This document shows, piece by piece, positions 54,585 through 62,297 of a stretch of DNA of 64,000 nt. The position numbers were made by a program, and so were the translations under genes. The notes under the pieces are model-generated. The model was not told where the DNA came from. It searched no databases and saw only the letters and a program-made list of their open reading frames with translations. The stretch comes from G963662265 sp963668545 (lineage in GTDB: Bacteria; Spirochaetota; Spirochaetia; CADAEX01). The first letter of the stretch is position 1. Every line of letters begins with the position of its first letter. The stretch is from contig OY764868.1 of the NCBI GenBank assembly GCA_963668545.1, positions 2,046,001-2,110,000 on the forward strand, in the 5' to 3' direction.

Positions 54585-55697
54585 CTAATACCGATAAGAC
54601 GCAGCAACCCCGGTCTTTCCCGGCATATTAGCGGAAGGAATAATATGGACAAGACCGCCCATTTTCCCAACCAGCTCAGAAAGGTCTTCGATAACTTTAC
54701 CGTTTTCTTCCTCGTCAAGACGATCCAGTTCGAGCAGTAAGGTCGCGACCCTTCCATCGGCAGCAGCTTTAGCAATTTGAGCTATATCGTCGCTACCCAG
54801 CCCCTTAGCTTTAGCTTCAAGAAATTCATCTGCAAGCATTGTCAGTTTCTTCATGTATTTTGGTTCAATAAATTTCCAGGCACGTTCTTTCAGTTCGCCA
54901 ATAGGCAAAGCTTCCGGATTGATTCCGAGTCCTTCCTCCAGAAGAAATGGATTATTGCTAATCCGATGAAAAAGATGTTGATGTTCGGGCAGGCAAGCCA
55001 GTATCAGAGGCAGAGCGGAAGGACGTGAATGATGCTTCAAGACCGCTCTGTCGACTGCCCTGAAATATTTCTCAGTGTCGATATCCATTTCGTTCTGTTT
55101 GTCGCTGTAGCCATGACGGGAGGGAGTTGTCCCGTGCCCGATACTTAAATGGGATGATACGGATTTTTCACTTTCTTCCAGGTCATCACCAAGCGCCGAA
55201 CGTAAAGTTATTGGTACTCCAGGGTCAGGAATTATCTCATCCAGGCTATTGCGGTTTCCTTCAAAAAGCCGGAGATTGTGAAGACCCAATCCAAGTATCT
55301 GAAACCGATCGACAGATTGCAGATAGCGACGTAAAGGTCCCAGAAAAAAAACATTTTCAGCTACAGCTAATTCATGAACCGGCCGCTGAAGGCGGAAAAT
55401 CTGGAACTTATCAACTCCGGCCAGTACTGCCAGCCCTTCCATGTTGTGAGCCCAGAATTCTGAGTCGTTTTCCAACGATTCGAAAGGTTCAATAAAATCC
55501 TGGAGATTAGACTCCGGATACTTCTCCTGAAGAGATGTTTTGAGCTGTTTTACGAGAGTGCGAAATCGAATCGCATCCTGTTTATTGTCGGGACTTGAAT
55601 GATGAGTCTCCTGGTATAGGGAGAGACAGGGACCCCGATCAACTGATTCAAGAACTCTAATTTTTTCATGACTGAGAGACATTTCCATGCGCGTCAT
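54585..55697 (-). CDS. BaeRF-family protein (bacterial archaeo-eukaryotic release-factor-like)
   Basis: 370 residues, intact. It resembles the BaeRF3/BaeRF7-type proteins: CLSLYQETHHSSPDNKQDAIRFRTLVKQLKTSL at the start, FFLGPLRRYLQSVDRFQILGLGLHNLRLFEGNR in the middle and LGSDDIAQIAKAAADGRVATLLLELDRLDEE near the end (the eRF1 domain 2-3-like part). These proteins resemble eRF1 and are predicted to interact with stalled ribosomes. The start has aaggagg upstream. It sits upstream of the broken gamma gene and downstream of another decayed small gene. The assignment to a BaeRF subfamily is tentative. Confidence 0.7.
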   Translation of the reverse strand: MTRMEMSLSHEKIRVLESVDRGPCLSLYQETHHSSPDNKQDAIRFRTLVKQLKTSLQEKYPESNLQDFIEPFESLENDSEFWAHNMEGLAVLAGVDKFQIFRLQRPVHELAVAENVFFLGPLRRYLQSVDRFQILGLGLHNLRLFEGNRNSLDEIIPDPGVPITLRSALGDDLEESEKSVSSHLSIGHGTTPSRHGYSDKQNEMDIDTEKYFRAVDRAVLKHHSRPSALPLILACLPEHQHLFHRISNNPFLLEEGLGINPEALPIGELKERAWKFIEPKYMKKLTMLADEFLEAKAKGLGSDDIAQIAKAAADGRVATLLLELDRLDEEENGKVIEDLSELVGKMGGLVHIIPSANMPGKTGVAASYRY

Positions 55698-55708
55698 TTT
55701 ATTCCTCC

Positions 55709-55898
55709 TTAAGAATAGAAGACTTCAAGCGTCTTCCTGGCTATTGAGATAATCGCATCGCGATCTTCGCTGCTTAGTTTTTCCGCCGTATCAAGGCGTC
55801 ACCGTAATTCTTCAGGCAGCTCTTTGATGAAAAGCTGTAACGCTACTGCGAACCGAGACGATTTTACCAAGGTTGAGAGGCGCTGGTTTACTATTCAT
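55709..55898 (-). pseudogene. Small decayed gene upstream of BaeRF
   Basis: One minus-strand frame reads KSSRFAVALQLFIKELPEELR, then TGA at 55799-55801, then RLDTAEKLSSEDRDAIISIARKTLEVFYS and a TAA at 55709-55711. Both parts look coding (helical, charged) and lie in one frame, so a nonsense mutation is likely. A different frame from ATG 55898 gives MNSKPAPLNLGKIVSVRSSV, which resembles an F1 beta N-terminus; this may be chance. Function unknown. Confidence 0.4.
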
Positions 55899-56015
55899 TA
55901 TACTGAACAGCTATTCTCCAAATTTTAATGATTTCTAGATTTTCTTACATCTCTGACCATTTCTTCTCCCCTGGTAACTGAACATAATTAAAATATATCC
56001 ACATCAAGTTTTTTC

Positions 56016-56037
56016 GTCTGTACGCTATCGAACAGAC
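56016..56037. promoter_or_regulatory. Dyad site, copy 3 (before small membrane gene 1)
   Basis: TGTACGCTATCGAACA at 56019-56034, with the flanking GTC and GAC extending the palindrome to 22 bp. It lies 54-75 bases before the ATG of the first small membrane gene. Confidence 0.6.
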
Positions 56038-56090
56038 AGGGACCGGAAAAAATGATTAAATTTGTTTTAAATACAAGTAAGGAGTTTTAT

Positions 56091-56324
56091 ATGGAAATCA
56101 ACGAAATTGGTAAAACAAAGCATAATGGTTTCAGGTTATTTTTATCAAAAAAACCGATGTGGACGTTCTGGATCGCTTATATTTTACTGTGCGGGATTCT
56201 GTTCGGTATATCTTATGCTGTGCCCATAGTACAACCCTGGTGGGTACCACTCTACATGATCATTCCCGTCGGAATGATTTGGGGAGCATCTATATATAAG
56301 AAGCAGCAGCTGAAAGAAAAATAG
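56091..56324 (+). CDS. Small two-helix membrane protein, paralogue 1
   Basis: 77 residues from ATG 56091, with an aaggag ribosome site. An earlier in-frame ATG at 56052 has no ribosome site and lies next to the dyad. Sequence MEINEIGKTKHNGFRLFLSKKP, then TM1 (about 24-42) and TM2 (about 49-68) with PWWVP in between, and a Lys-rich tail. It is 60-70 percent identical by eye to the gene at 57126. The N- and C-termini are predicted cytoplasmic. I do not recognise a family. A hairpin follows at 56351. It belongs to cassette 1 of a duplication. Confidence 0.7.
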   Translation: MEINEIGKTKHNGFRLFLSKKPMWTFWIAYILLCGILFGISYAVPIVQPWWVPLYMIIPVGMIWGASIYKKQQLKEK

Positions 56325-56715
56325 CCTGTATTATTAAAAAGTGTAACAGTATTCTTGCCTTAAGAGGCAAGAATAGAAATGTTTCATTTTTACTTGAAAA
56401 CAGACTCAGCAGAGAGTGATTCCCCGGTTTATTATCCCTTGCAGTTATAGATCTGTAAATTCTGGTATCAAAATCCCAGGAGAGGGAATTGCTGGGATAA
56501 TGCATTTATAGAGAGTTTTTTAAATTCTTTTTAAAATACGAATACATATATCCATTCGTGATATTGAAAACTGAAGAGACTAAATTAAATATATTTGAAT
56601 ATATCGAAATATTATATAACAAAAAAGAATACATACTTATTTGGGTAATAAAAGCCCTGAAGAATATGAAAAAGAATGTGCTTAATTATTTGTCCGGAAA
56701 ATTAGGGGTTGTCCA
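56325..56715. other. Non-coding stretch between cassette 1 and carbamate kinase remnant
   Basis: No convincing gene in about 390 bases. Besides the hairpin at 56351, a 7-bp stem (56473-56479 with 56492-56498) is visible. The part from about 56375 to 56453 matches the tail of cassette 2 (for example CAGCAGAGAG-GATTCC followed by CAGTTATAG). The remainder is AT-rich. Confidence 0.4.
56351..56374 (+). terminator. Hairpin after small membrane gene 1
   Basis: 10-bp stem attcttgcct (56351-56360) with aggcaagaat (56365-56374), loop TAAG. The T run (tttttac) comes about 13 bases later, so it is terminator-like rather than standard. A matching hairpin follows paralogue 2. Confidence 0.6.
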
Positions 56716-56976
56716 CTGATCATCGCCACCGATGTGGCAGCAGTCTACCTGGAATGGGGGAAGCCCGGCCAACGTGCCATCAAAAAGGTAACACCCCAGG
56801 CACTGGCACAACATACGCTTCCAGCGGGGTCAATGGCACCTAAGGTCGAAGCTGCCTGCGAATTTGTGCTTGCAACTGGGAAGAAGGCCTACATTGGTTA
56901 CCTGGACAAGATCGAAGAAATGCTAGCAGGTCGTGCAGGCACAGAAATATGCATGGACGGTGACGATGTGTTGTAA
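56716..56976 (+). pseudogene. arcC: Carbamate kinase, 3' fragment
   Basis: The frame gives about 86 residues: LIIATDVAAVYLEWGKPGQRAIKKVTPQALAQHTLPAGSMAPKVEAACEFVLATGKKAYIGYLDKIEEMLAGRAGTEI. It matches the C-terminal third of carbamate kinase (DVDAVYLNWGxP and FxxGSMxPKVEAA are diagnostic). The first roughly 220 residues are missing and the frame is closed upstream. It is more GC-rich than its surroundings. A piece left from an arginine-deiminase-type or similar locus. Confidence 0.75.
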
Positions 56977-57054
56977 CGCAATCAATCAAAAACAATCGGC
57001 AGTAATCTTAAGAGATGTACATTCTGGTAATTTGCTAAATAAAGATTTCCAGTA

Positions 57055-57070
57055 TGTACGCTATCGAACA
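57055..57070. promoter_or_regulatory. 16-bp dyad, copy 4 (before small membrane gene 2)
   Basis: TGTACGCTATCGAACA, identical to copies 1 and 3, with right flank GAC as at copy 3. It lies 56-71 bases before the ATG of the second small membrane gene, the same spacing as for the first. Confidence 0.6.
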
Positions 57071-57125
57071 GACAGCATCCGAAAAAATGATTATATTTTG
57101 TTATAAGCAATTGAAAGGAGTTTAT

Positions 57126-57356
57126 ATGGAAATCAACGAAGAAGGTAAAATGTCACAGAAGTATTCATTGTCATTTTTATCTAACAAACCAATGTGGGCA
57201 TTCTGGATCGCTTATTCCGCTCTGAGCGGTATTCTGTACGGTATATTCTATACCTTGCCAAGGATACACCCTTGGTGGGTACCAATCTTCATGATCATTT
57301 CCGTCGGAATGATTTGGGGAACATTCGTATACAAGAAGCAGCTGAAAGACAAATAG
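57126..57356 (+). CDS. Small two-helix membrane protein, paralogue 2
   Basis: 76 residues from ATG 57126 with an aaggag ribosome site. An earlier in-frame ATG at 57054 lies inside the dyad and lacks a ribosome site. Sequence MEINEEGKMSQKYSLSFLSNKP, TM1 (about 23-42), PWWVP, TM2 (about 49-67) and the basic tail YKKQLKDK. A tandem paralogue of the gene at 56091, with which it shares a 435-bp cassette (dyad, gene, hairpin, trailing sequence). Confidence 0.7.
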   Translation: MEINEEGKMSQKYSLSFLSNKPMWAFWIAYSALSGILYGIFYTLPRIHPWWVPIFMIISVGMIWGTFVYKKQLKDK

Positions 57357-57382
57357 CTTGCAAATGAAAAAGCTTAACAGTA

Positions 57383-57404
57383 TTCCTGCCTTTCGAGGCA
57401 GGAA
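57383..57404 (+). terminator. Hairpin after small membrane gene 2
   Basis: 8-bp stem ttcctgcc (57383-57390) with ggcaggaa (57397-57404), loop TTTCGA. A T run starts at about 57418. Same position and form as the hairpin after paralogue 1. Confidence 0.6.
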
Positions 57405-57959
57405 CCGGAGTGTCCCATTTTTATTTGGCGATTGACTCAGCAGAGAGGGATTCCTTGATCTAATATTCCGCACAGTTATAGTCTCTATATTTTATTGTTT
57501 AATAATACCGTGAAATTATAACTTCCTATGAATCAACAACAACCAGCATGGCAGGTGTCTTGTAAGCAGCACCCCATAGGGGGGCTTACAGTGCGGCAAA
57601 AGCCTCGCATAAACGTTATATGCCACAAATCAGAAACCACCACCATAGGAGTAATGTCAAAACACTGTTTTCACAGAGAGACATAGACTTACCGAATGAA
57701 AGTGATCGAAAGTGATATAGGTGGATTTTGCTTTAGTAAAAGATTGACAAAAACATTCGATTCGTCTCATCTTCAGTAGACGATCCATTTCAGGGCAGAG
57801 AAAAACATTAATGCCCCTTTGTTGAATTTCGGTCTCTGCGATGAAACTTCACAAACCAACCAAACAAGTATATAATTTATTTATGATTTTTATGAAAGGA
57901 TTCCCGAGATTCTAAACCATTTGAAACTGGGAGTATTCCTGGTTGTAAAGGATTCATTT
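57405..57959. other. Non-coding region upstream of the GGDEF-Enzyme I gene
   Basis: About 550 bases without a supported gene. A long hairpin is seen at 57561-57590 (TGTAAGC with GCTTACA around a CCCC-ATA-GGGG core). A 51-codon frame from ATG 57528 has no ribosome site and is not listed as a gene. An AT-rich promoter-like tract (TATAAT-like at about 57871) lies 80-90 bases before the start of the fusion gene. Confidence 0.35.
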
Positions 57960-60497
57960 ATGGATGCCAGAGGCAATTTTGAAGGCGTCAGTAAAATAGC
58001 TTACCCGATAATTTCCCATGAACTGCTGGATATTATATGTACGGAGAAAGAAGCAACTGATGAACAGAAAAAAGAAATTACTGATATTGCCAAAGACTTG
58101 GGTAAATATTTTTATCCGGAAATTCTGTTTTTATTAACCTTCAATAAAATTAACAACCCCAAAATTGCAGAAAAAATCTGCCAGGAAATTTCAGAGCATA
58201 AAAAGAGTCTTGAAAAAAAAATCGGAAGACCAATTCTCATCGAACTTGCCGCCAGGGACTATATTCACTTCAGAAGCCAAAACGGCTCTCCTGCTTTAGT
58301 AAATCAGGAAAAAGTATTAAGCCAAATTGCAAAACAGGCTATTACTGACAGCAAAACAGACACCTTTACAGTCGAACAGCTCCAAATAGATGTACAGAAG
58401 GAAATTGATCGATCATATAGATATGGATTGACATTTTCTATAATTATGATAGACCTGGACAATTTCAAAGCAACAAATGACACATATGGGCACCAGAAGG
58501 GAGATCAGGTATTACAATTTTTTGTCTTACTTTTGGAGGAAAATCTTCGAAAACCGGATAGTCTCTATCGTTTTGGCGGAGATGAATTCCTCATCCTTCT
58601 TCCACAGACTAGCAAAAAGGGGGCAGGGAAAATAGCTGGTAAATTGATTGAGTTATTAAACACTAGTCAATGTGAGGCAATTGATCAGACCATATCTGTC
58701 AGCATGGGGATTTCTTCTTTTGAAAGCTACCATAGTAACAGCTACAAAAGATTGATAAAAAGTGCGGACAAAGCTCTTTACAAGGCAAAAGCAGAAGGGA
58801 AAAACCATATTGCTCTATGGAGTAAAGGAAAATGTGAGATTCTGGATCATGGCAGTAATCTAATTCCAAAAAGCCCCTCAAAACAAAACATAAAAATCCC
58901 ATGTCATAAAATTATACCAGGATGTGCTGTTGGAAATATTTTTGTTTATAAAGATATTTTATCCAGTCGTGTCAGACAATATGATATAAAAGAAGAAGAA
59001 AAAAAAGAGGAACTTGACCGAATAAAAAGGGCCATAAACAGTGTTGCCGAAGATCTTTCAAAAATGCAGAGTAATGTTGAAGAGGAAATAAATGATGAGC
59101 ATGGAGCTATTTTTCTCGCTCACAAAATGATTCTTCAAGATAGTTCCATCTTAAATGATATAGAAAATGAGTTAAATGATAGATTACTTAACGGTGAAAT
59201 TATAGTCAGAGACATATTCCGAAAACTTGAAAAAAGATTTCTTCTTTTTGAAGACGAACGACAACGTGAAAAAGCTCAGGATATCAGGGATATAGGGGGC
59301 AGAGTTATTAGAAAACTTCAAGGCAAAGATAATAATTTACTTTCATCACTGCCAGAAAATACGATTCTCGTTTCTCAAAGACTTCTTCCTTCCGATACAG
59401 TTTTTATCGATAAAAAACATGTAAAAGCTATCATAACTGTTGAGGGGAGCCGGGGTTCCCATTCGGCGATATTGGCTCGTGCCCTGGATATTCCTTATGT
59501 GACAATCGGTACAAAAATTGAAAAACTGCCCAATCATTCTCAAGCTGTAGTCGATAGTGATGATAATACTATTTATATTAATCCCGATGCACTAATAAAT
59601 GAAAAATACAATAAACTGATAAAAGAAAAGGCTCAGGAAAATCAGACACAGGTCGTTTCCTCCAGGCCTATCGAAATTAACGGGAGGAAAATATCAATTT
59701 TAGCAAATGTTTCCACCGAAGATGAAGCGAAGAAAGCACTGACATCAGGCGCGGAGGGAGTCGGTTTATTTCGGGTAGAAACAATCTATATGTCAAGTCA
59801 GATAATGCCTGATGAAGAAATGCTTCTGTCCCGTTTCATGAAAATTCTCAAGCCATTGAAAGGAAAAGAGATAACAATCAGACTGCTCGACATTGGATCT
59901 GATAAAGTACCTTCTTATCTTGACCTTGGAAATGAGATTAACCCCGCACTTGGACTCCGAGGGATTCGCCTTCTCTTAAAACACAGAAAACTGCTTAAAA
60001 CACAACTTTCTGCCTGTGTCAGATTAAACAGGGAGATCCCTGTTAAAATTTTACTTCCAATGGTCTCTCTTCCATCGGAAATTCTGACAGTTCGCAATTT
60101 AATAAAGAAAATGGCTGGAGGACAAGAGATTCAAATCGGCGCTATGATAGAAACTCCTGCTGCAGTATTTCATATTGATGACATTTTAAAAGTATCAGAT
60201 TTCATCAGTATCGGAACCAATGATCTTTTTCAGTATACTATGACCGCAGACAGGGAAAACAAAGATGTAGCAGGGTATTTCGACAAAGGCTTTAAGGTTC
60301 TCCATAGAACACTTGAGGAAATATTCAGAAAGTCCGGTGAAGCATCAAAAGACTGTACTGTCTGCGGTGAGATAGCTGGTGACAACGATTATATTAAATC
60401 TATGCTGAAAATTGGTCTTACAAAATTCAGCGTATTACCGAATCTTATTTCACGGGTCAGACAGGAAATCATCAATTATTCAGAAACAAAAAGCTGA
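57960..60497 (+). CDS. Diguanylate cyclase fused to PTS Enzyme I-like protein
   Basis: 845 residues from ATG 57960, chosen for its aaagga site; a TTG 39 bases upstream (57921) has none. Residues 1-120 are a helical region not recognised. Residues about 140-290 form a GGDEF domain: IIMIDLDNFKATNDTYGHQKGD, intact GGDEF at 206-210 (YRFGGDEFLILL), and an inhibitory-site RxxD (R197, D200) five residues before it. From about 310 to the end it is Enzyme I: GCAVGNIFVY, EEINDEHGAIFLAHKMILQD, active-site GSRGSHSAILARAL (His501), LLDIGSDK, NPALGLRGIR, GAMIETPAA, SIGTNDLFQYTMTADR and CGEIAGD, all conserved. It suggests PEP-linked control of c-di-GMP. No PTS partner genes are adjacent. Confidence 0.9.
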   Translation: MDARGNFEGVSKIAYPIISHELLDIICTEKEATDEQKKEITDIAKDLGKYFYPEILFLLTFNKINNPKIAEKICQEISEHKKSLEKKIGRPILIELAARDYIHFRSQNGSPALVNQEKVLSQIAKQAITDSKTDTFTVEQLQIDVQKEIDRSYRYGLTFSIIMIDLDNFKATNDTYGHQKGDQVLQFFVLLLEENLRKPDSLYRFGGDEFLILLPQTSKKGAGKIAGKLIELLNTSQCEAIDQTISVSMGISSFESYHSNSYKRLIKSADKALYKAKAEGKNHIALWSKGKCEILDHGSNLIPKSPSKQNIKIPCHKIIPGCAVGNIFVYKDILSSRVRQYDIKEEEKKEELDRIKRAINSVAEDLSKMQSNVEEEINDEHGAIFLAHKMILQDSSILNDIENELNDRLLNGEIIVRDIFRKLEKRFLLFEDERQREKAQDIRDIGGRVIRKLQGKDNNLLSSLPENTILVSQRLLPSDTVFIDKKHVKAIITVEGSRGSHSAILARALDIPYVTIGTKIEKLPNHSQAVVDSDDNTIYINPDALINEKYNKLIKEKAQENQTQVVSSRPIEINGRKISILANVSTEDEAKKALTSGAEGVGLFRVETIYMSSQIMPDEEMLLSRFMKILKPLKGKEITIRLLDIGSDKVPSYLDLGNEINPALGLRGIRLLLKHRKLLKTQLSACVRLNREIPVKILLPMVSLPSEILTVRNLIKKMAGGQEIQIGAMIETPAAVFHIDDILKVSDFISIGTNDLFQYTMTADRENKDVAGYFDKGFKVLHRTLEEIFRKSGEASKDCTVCGEIAGDNDYIKSMLKIGLTKFSVLPNLISRVRQEIINYSETKS

Positions 60498-60725
60498 TAC
60501 CGGAAAGTCGAGTCCTTCGCAATGGCGTGTTAATCCTCAGACGAAAGGATATTTTATTCACTATGTGTTTGCTAAAGAAGGAGATTGAGATTATCAAACA
60601 TTGCCTTTAATATTCTTCCACATACTGCATAGCAGAAGCGAAAACCCATACTCCCAAAAAATATTACTACACAAATACCTATATTTATGAACAAGTCTCT
60701 TTTTCAATCCGGCTTCTTACTGTTG
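60498..60725. other. Non-coding gap between fusion gene and lipase gene
   Basis: About 230 bases between the converging fusion gene and lipase gene. Nothing recognisable; no clear terminator hairpin was found in either direction. Confidence 0.4.
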
Positions 60726-61823
60726 TTATTTATCCTCATACTCAGTTTTAATTAATGTATTCCATAACTTACAGCAATAGTAAATTGGCATATGATTTTC
60801 AACTTTCATACTTGTAAGGTTACTCAATTTATTAATATAATCCTTCCACTCTAAAAAAGACAGATTCACATTTTCAGAAATTTGGGTATAGGCTTCCTGT
60901 GAGTTTTTTTTGAAAATATTAATTTTTGAAAATATATTGGAATGATGTCTTGGTTTTTTGAACTTTTTTGAAATATTACATACTCTTCTTAGTTGGGATA
61001 CTATTGTTTTTTGTGCAATCCAGGTTTGTCTCGTTAAATCAAATTCTTCTTTATTTATGATTACCTGACCATCATCTGTCAGGTAAATTAACTTTCCTAA
61101 ATGCTTAAAATTAAAATTTATTTTAGGCAAATCAGGTGGTAAAAGAGGGATTGGATCATCATAATTTACAATTCTCCATACTGGTTTATTTGATGAGAGT
61201 GTTATAAATTCTTTGTCACCAAAACGAGGTGAACCAAATGTATATAGGCCGAAACTTGAGGGATATATCGAAAATGCTAAACCAGCAAGAGCACCACCAA
61301 GACTATGGCCTGTAAACCAAAGATTTCTCTTTGAATTTTCTTCTAATAAATGGTCTAAAAATATTTTAACTCCGCCTGACTTCTCCCATACTTTTTTAAA
61401 AGCTTTGAAAAATCCCTGATGTACTCTACCTCCTTTATCAAAAGAGATAAGTTTTGTATCCAAATTGCTGCAAAAATTATGAAATGCAGATATGTTGTTT
61501 AATTCACTGCCACGAAAAGTAACTAAAATGCATTCTTCGTTCCAGACAATCATACAATTTATGAAATCATTATAAAAATATTTAAAATTTTCAAATCCGG
61601 CAAGCCGACAAGCCATTCTTGCAAAACCCGGATGAGCATAAGATAAGAACGAGCATTCAGAAAACCACCATGAGTTAACAGGAGAATAGTTTATTTCATT
61701 AATCTGAATGGGATATTTTTCTGCATTCTCAAAATAAACATAATTCATGTCAGGCGGAACTACTGAATATTCATTAGTTATCGGTATAACTTTGGAGCTT
61801 AGTTCTCGTATTATCTTCTTCAT
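60726..61823 (-). CDS. Lipase class 3 family protein
   Basis: 365 residues. Nucleophile elbow GHSLGG with Ser174, acid YDDPIPLLPP (Asp about 222) and His about 241 in FKHLGKLIYL. VHQGFFKAF (134-142) and FRGSELN are also typical lid-region motifs of the fungal-type lipase_3 family. No signal peptide or membrane segment, so it is predicted cytoplasmic or not secreted by Sec. The gene is AT-rich compared with the island's other genes. Substrate could be a lipid or ester; no export or immunity gene is adjacent. Confidence 0.88.
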   Translation of the reverse strand: MKKIIRELSSKVIPITNEYSVVPPDMNYVYFENAEKYPIQINEINYSPVNSWWFSECSFLSYAHPGFARMACRLAGFENFKYFYNDFINCMIVWNEECILVTFRGSELNNISAFHNFCSNLDTKLISFDKGGRVHQGFFKAFKKVWEKSGGVKIFLDHLLEENSKRNLWFTGHSLGGALAGLAFSIYPSSFGLYTFGSPRFGDKEFITLSSNKPVWRIVNYDDPIPLLPPDLPKINFNFKHLGKLIYLTDDGQVIINKEEFDLTRQTWIAQKTIVSQLRRVCNISKKFKKPRHHSNIFSKINIFKKNSQEAYTQISENVNLSFLEWKDYINKLSNLTSMKVENHMPIYYCCKLWNTLIKTEYEDK

Positions 61824-62080
61824 GTCACATATTTCCTTTAGAGTTATTGTCTCCCTTGGTGTAGCTTTTTATTCCATCGTGCTCTTGTAAGTAGCAATAT
61901 TTCCATAATCAGTTAATATAAGCATGTTTAACTTCATATTAAGCTCAAAGATCAAAAGTCTAAGAATTATCACAAAATCATCAAAAAAACTAATCTTGGG
62001 CGGATTGTACAACCATCATTAGAGAAGTAGAACTTCACCCCCTCCCCTCTATTAGAATAAAGATCCTGGTGACTCCGCCT
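61824..62080. other. Non-coding gap
   Basis: About 257 bases between the lipase start and the PRC-barrel remnant. I see no gene or strong repeat. Confidence 0.35.
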
Positions 62081-62297
62081 TTATTGCCGGGTTTGCTTAT
62101 CCACACCAAGCTGCGCGTAGGGAGAGAGCAAGACGAGCCTTTCTGCAAGCCATTTTCCGGTATCAGCTACCAGGTAGCGTACGACCCAGTGGTGATCATC
62201 GAAGTAAAACTCCTTGATCTTACAAATTGCTTCGCCGCTAATCTGCAGTGTCAGAGGGCACTTCAAAACCGGCCAGATCTTTTGCATTTGTAAACAT
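62081..62297 (-). pseudogene. PRC-barrel protein remnant, frameshifted
   Basis: From ATG 62297 (with a ggagg ribosome site) the frame reads MFTNAKDLAGFEVPSDT and then hits stops, while the shifted frame continues ISGEAICKIKEFYFDDHHWVVRYLVADTGKWLAERLVLLSPYA. The two parts join into a PRC-barrel domain, where KDxxG, G-I-x-K-I/V-K-E/D-F-Y-F-D-D and RYLVADTGKWL are the usual strands. A single-base indel therefore broke it. The C-terminus is truncated, ending at TAA 62081. PRC-barrel proteins of this type act as stress- or membrane-associated partners. More GC-rich than the surrounding DNA. Confidence 0.7.

Noticed and set aside
52297..57070. The 16-bp dyad as a Xer/dif or transposon end
   Set aside because: It has a regulator-type dyad, lies in promoters at fixed spacing and has no flanking duplications; the recombination view is kept only as an alternative.
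57054..57125. Longer start of small membrane protein 2 at ATG 57054
   Set aside because: The ATG lies in the dyad site, lacks a ribosome site, and the paralogue aligns from the later MEINE start.
57595..57630. Sequence resembling an integron attC core (CGTTATATGCC)
   Set aside because: The R' box does not fit GTTRRRY and no matching partner box or cassette was found.
57528..57683. A 51-codon frame (MNQQQPAWQV...) upstream of the fusion gene
   Set aside because: No ribosome site, unlikely composition, and it overlaps a hairpin; treated as non-coding.
57921..57959. TTG start upstream of the GGDEF-Enzyme I fusion
   Set aside because: No ribosome site at the proper distance; the ATG at 57960 has aaagga seven bases upstream.
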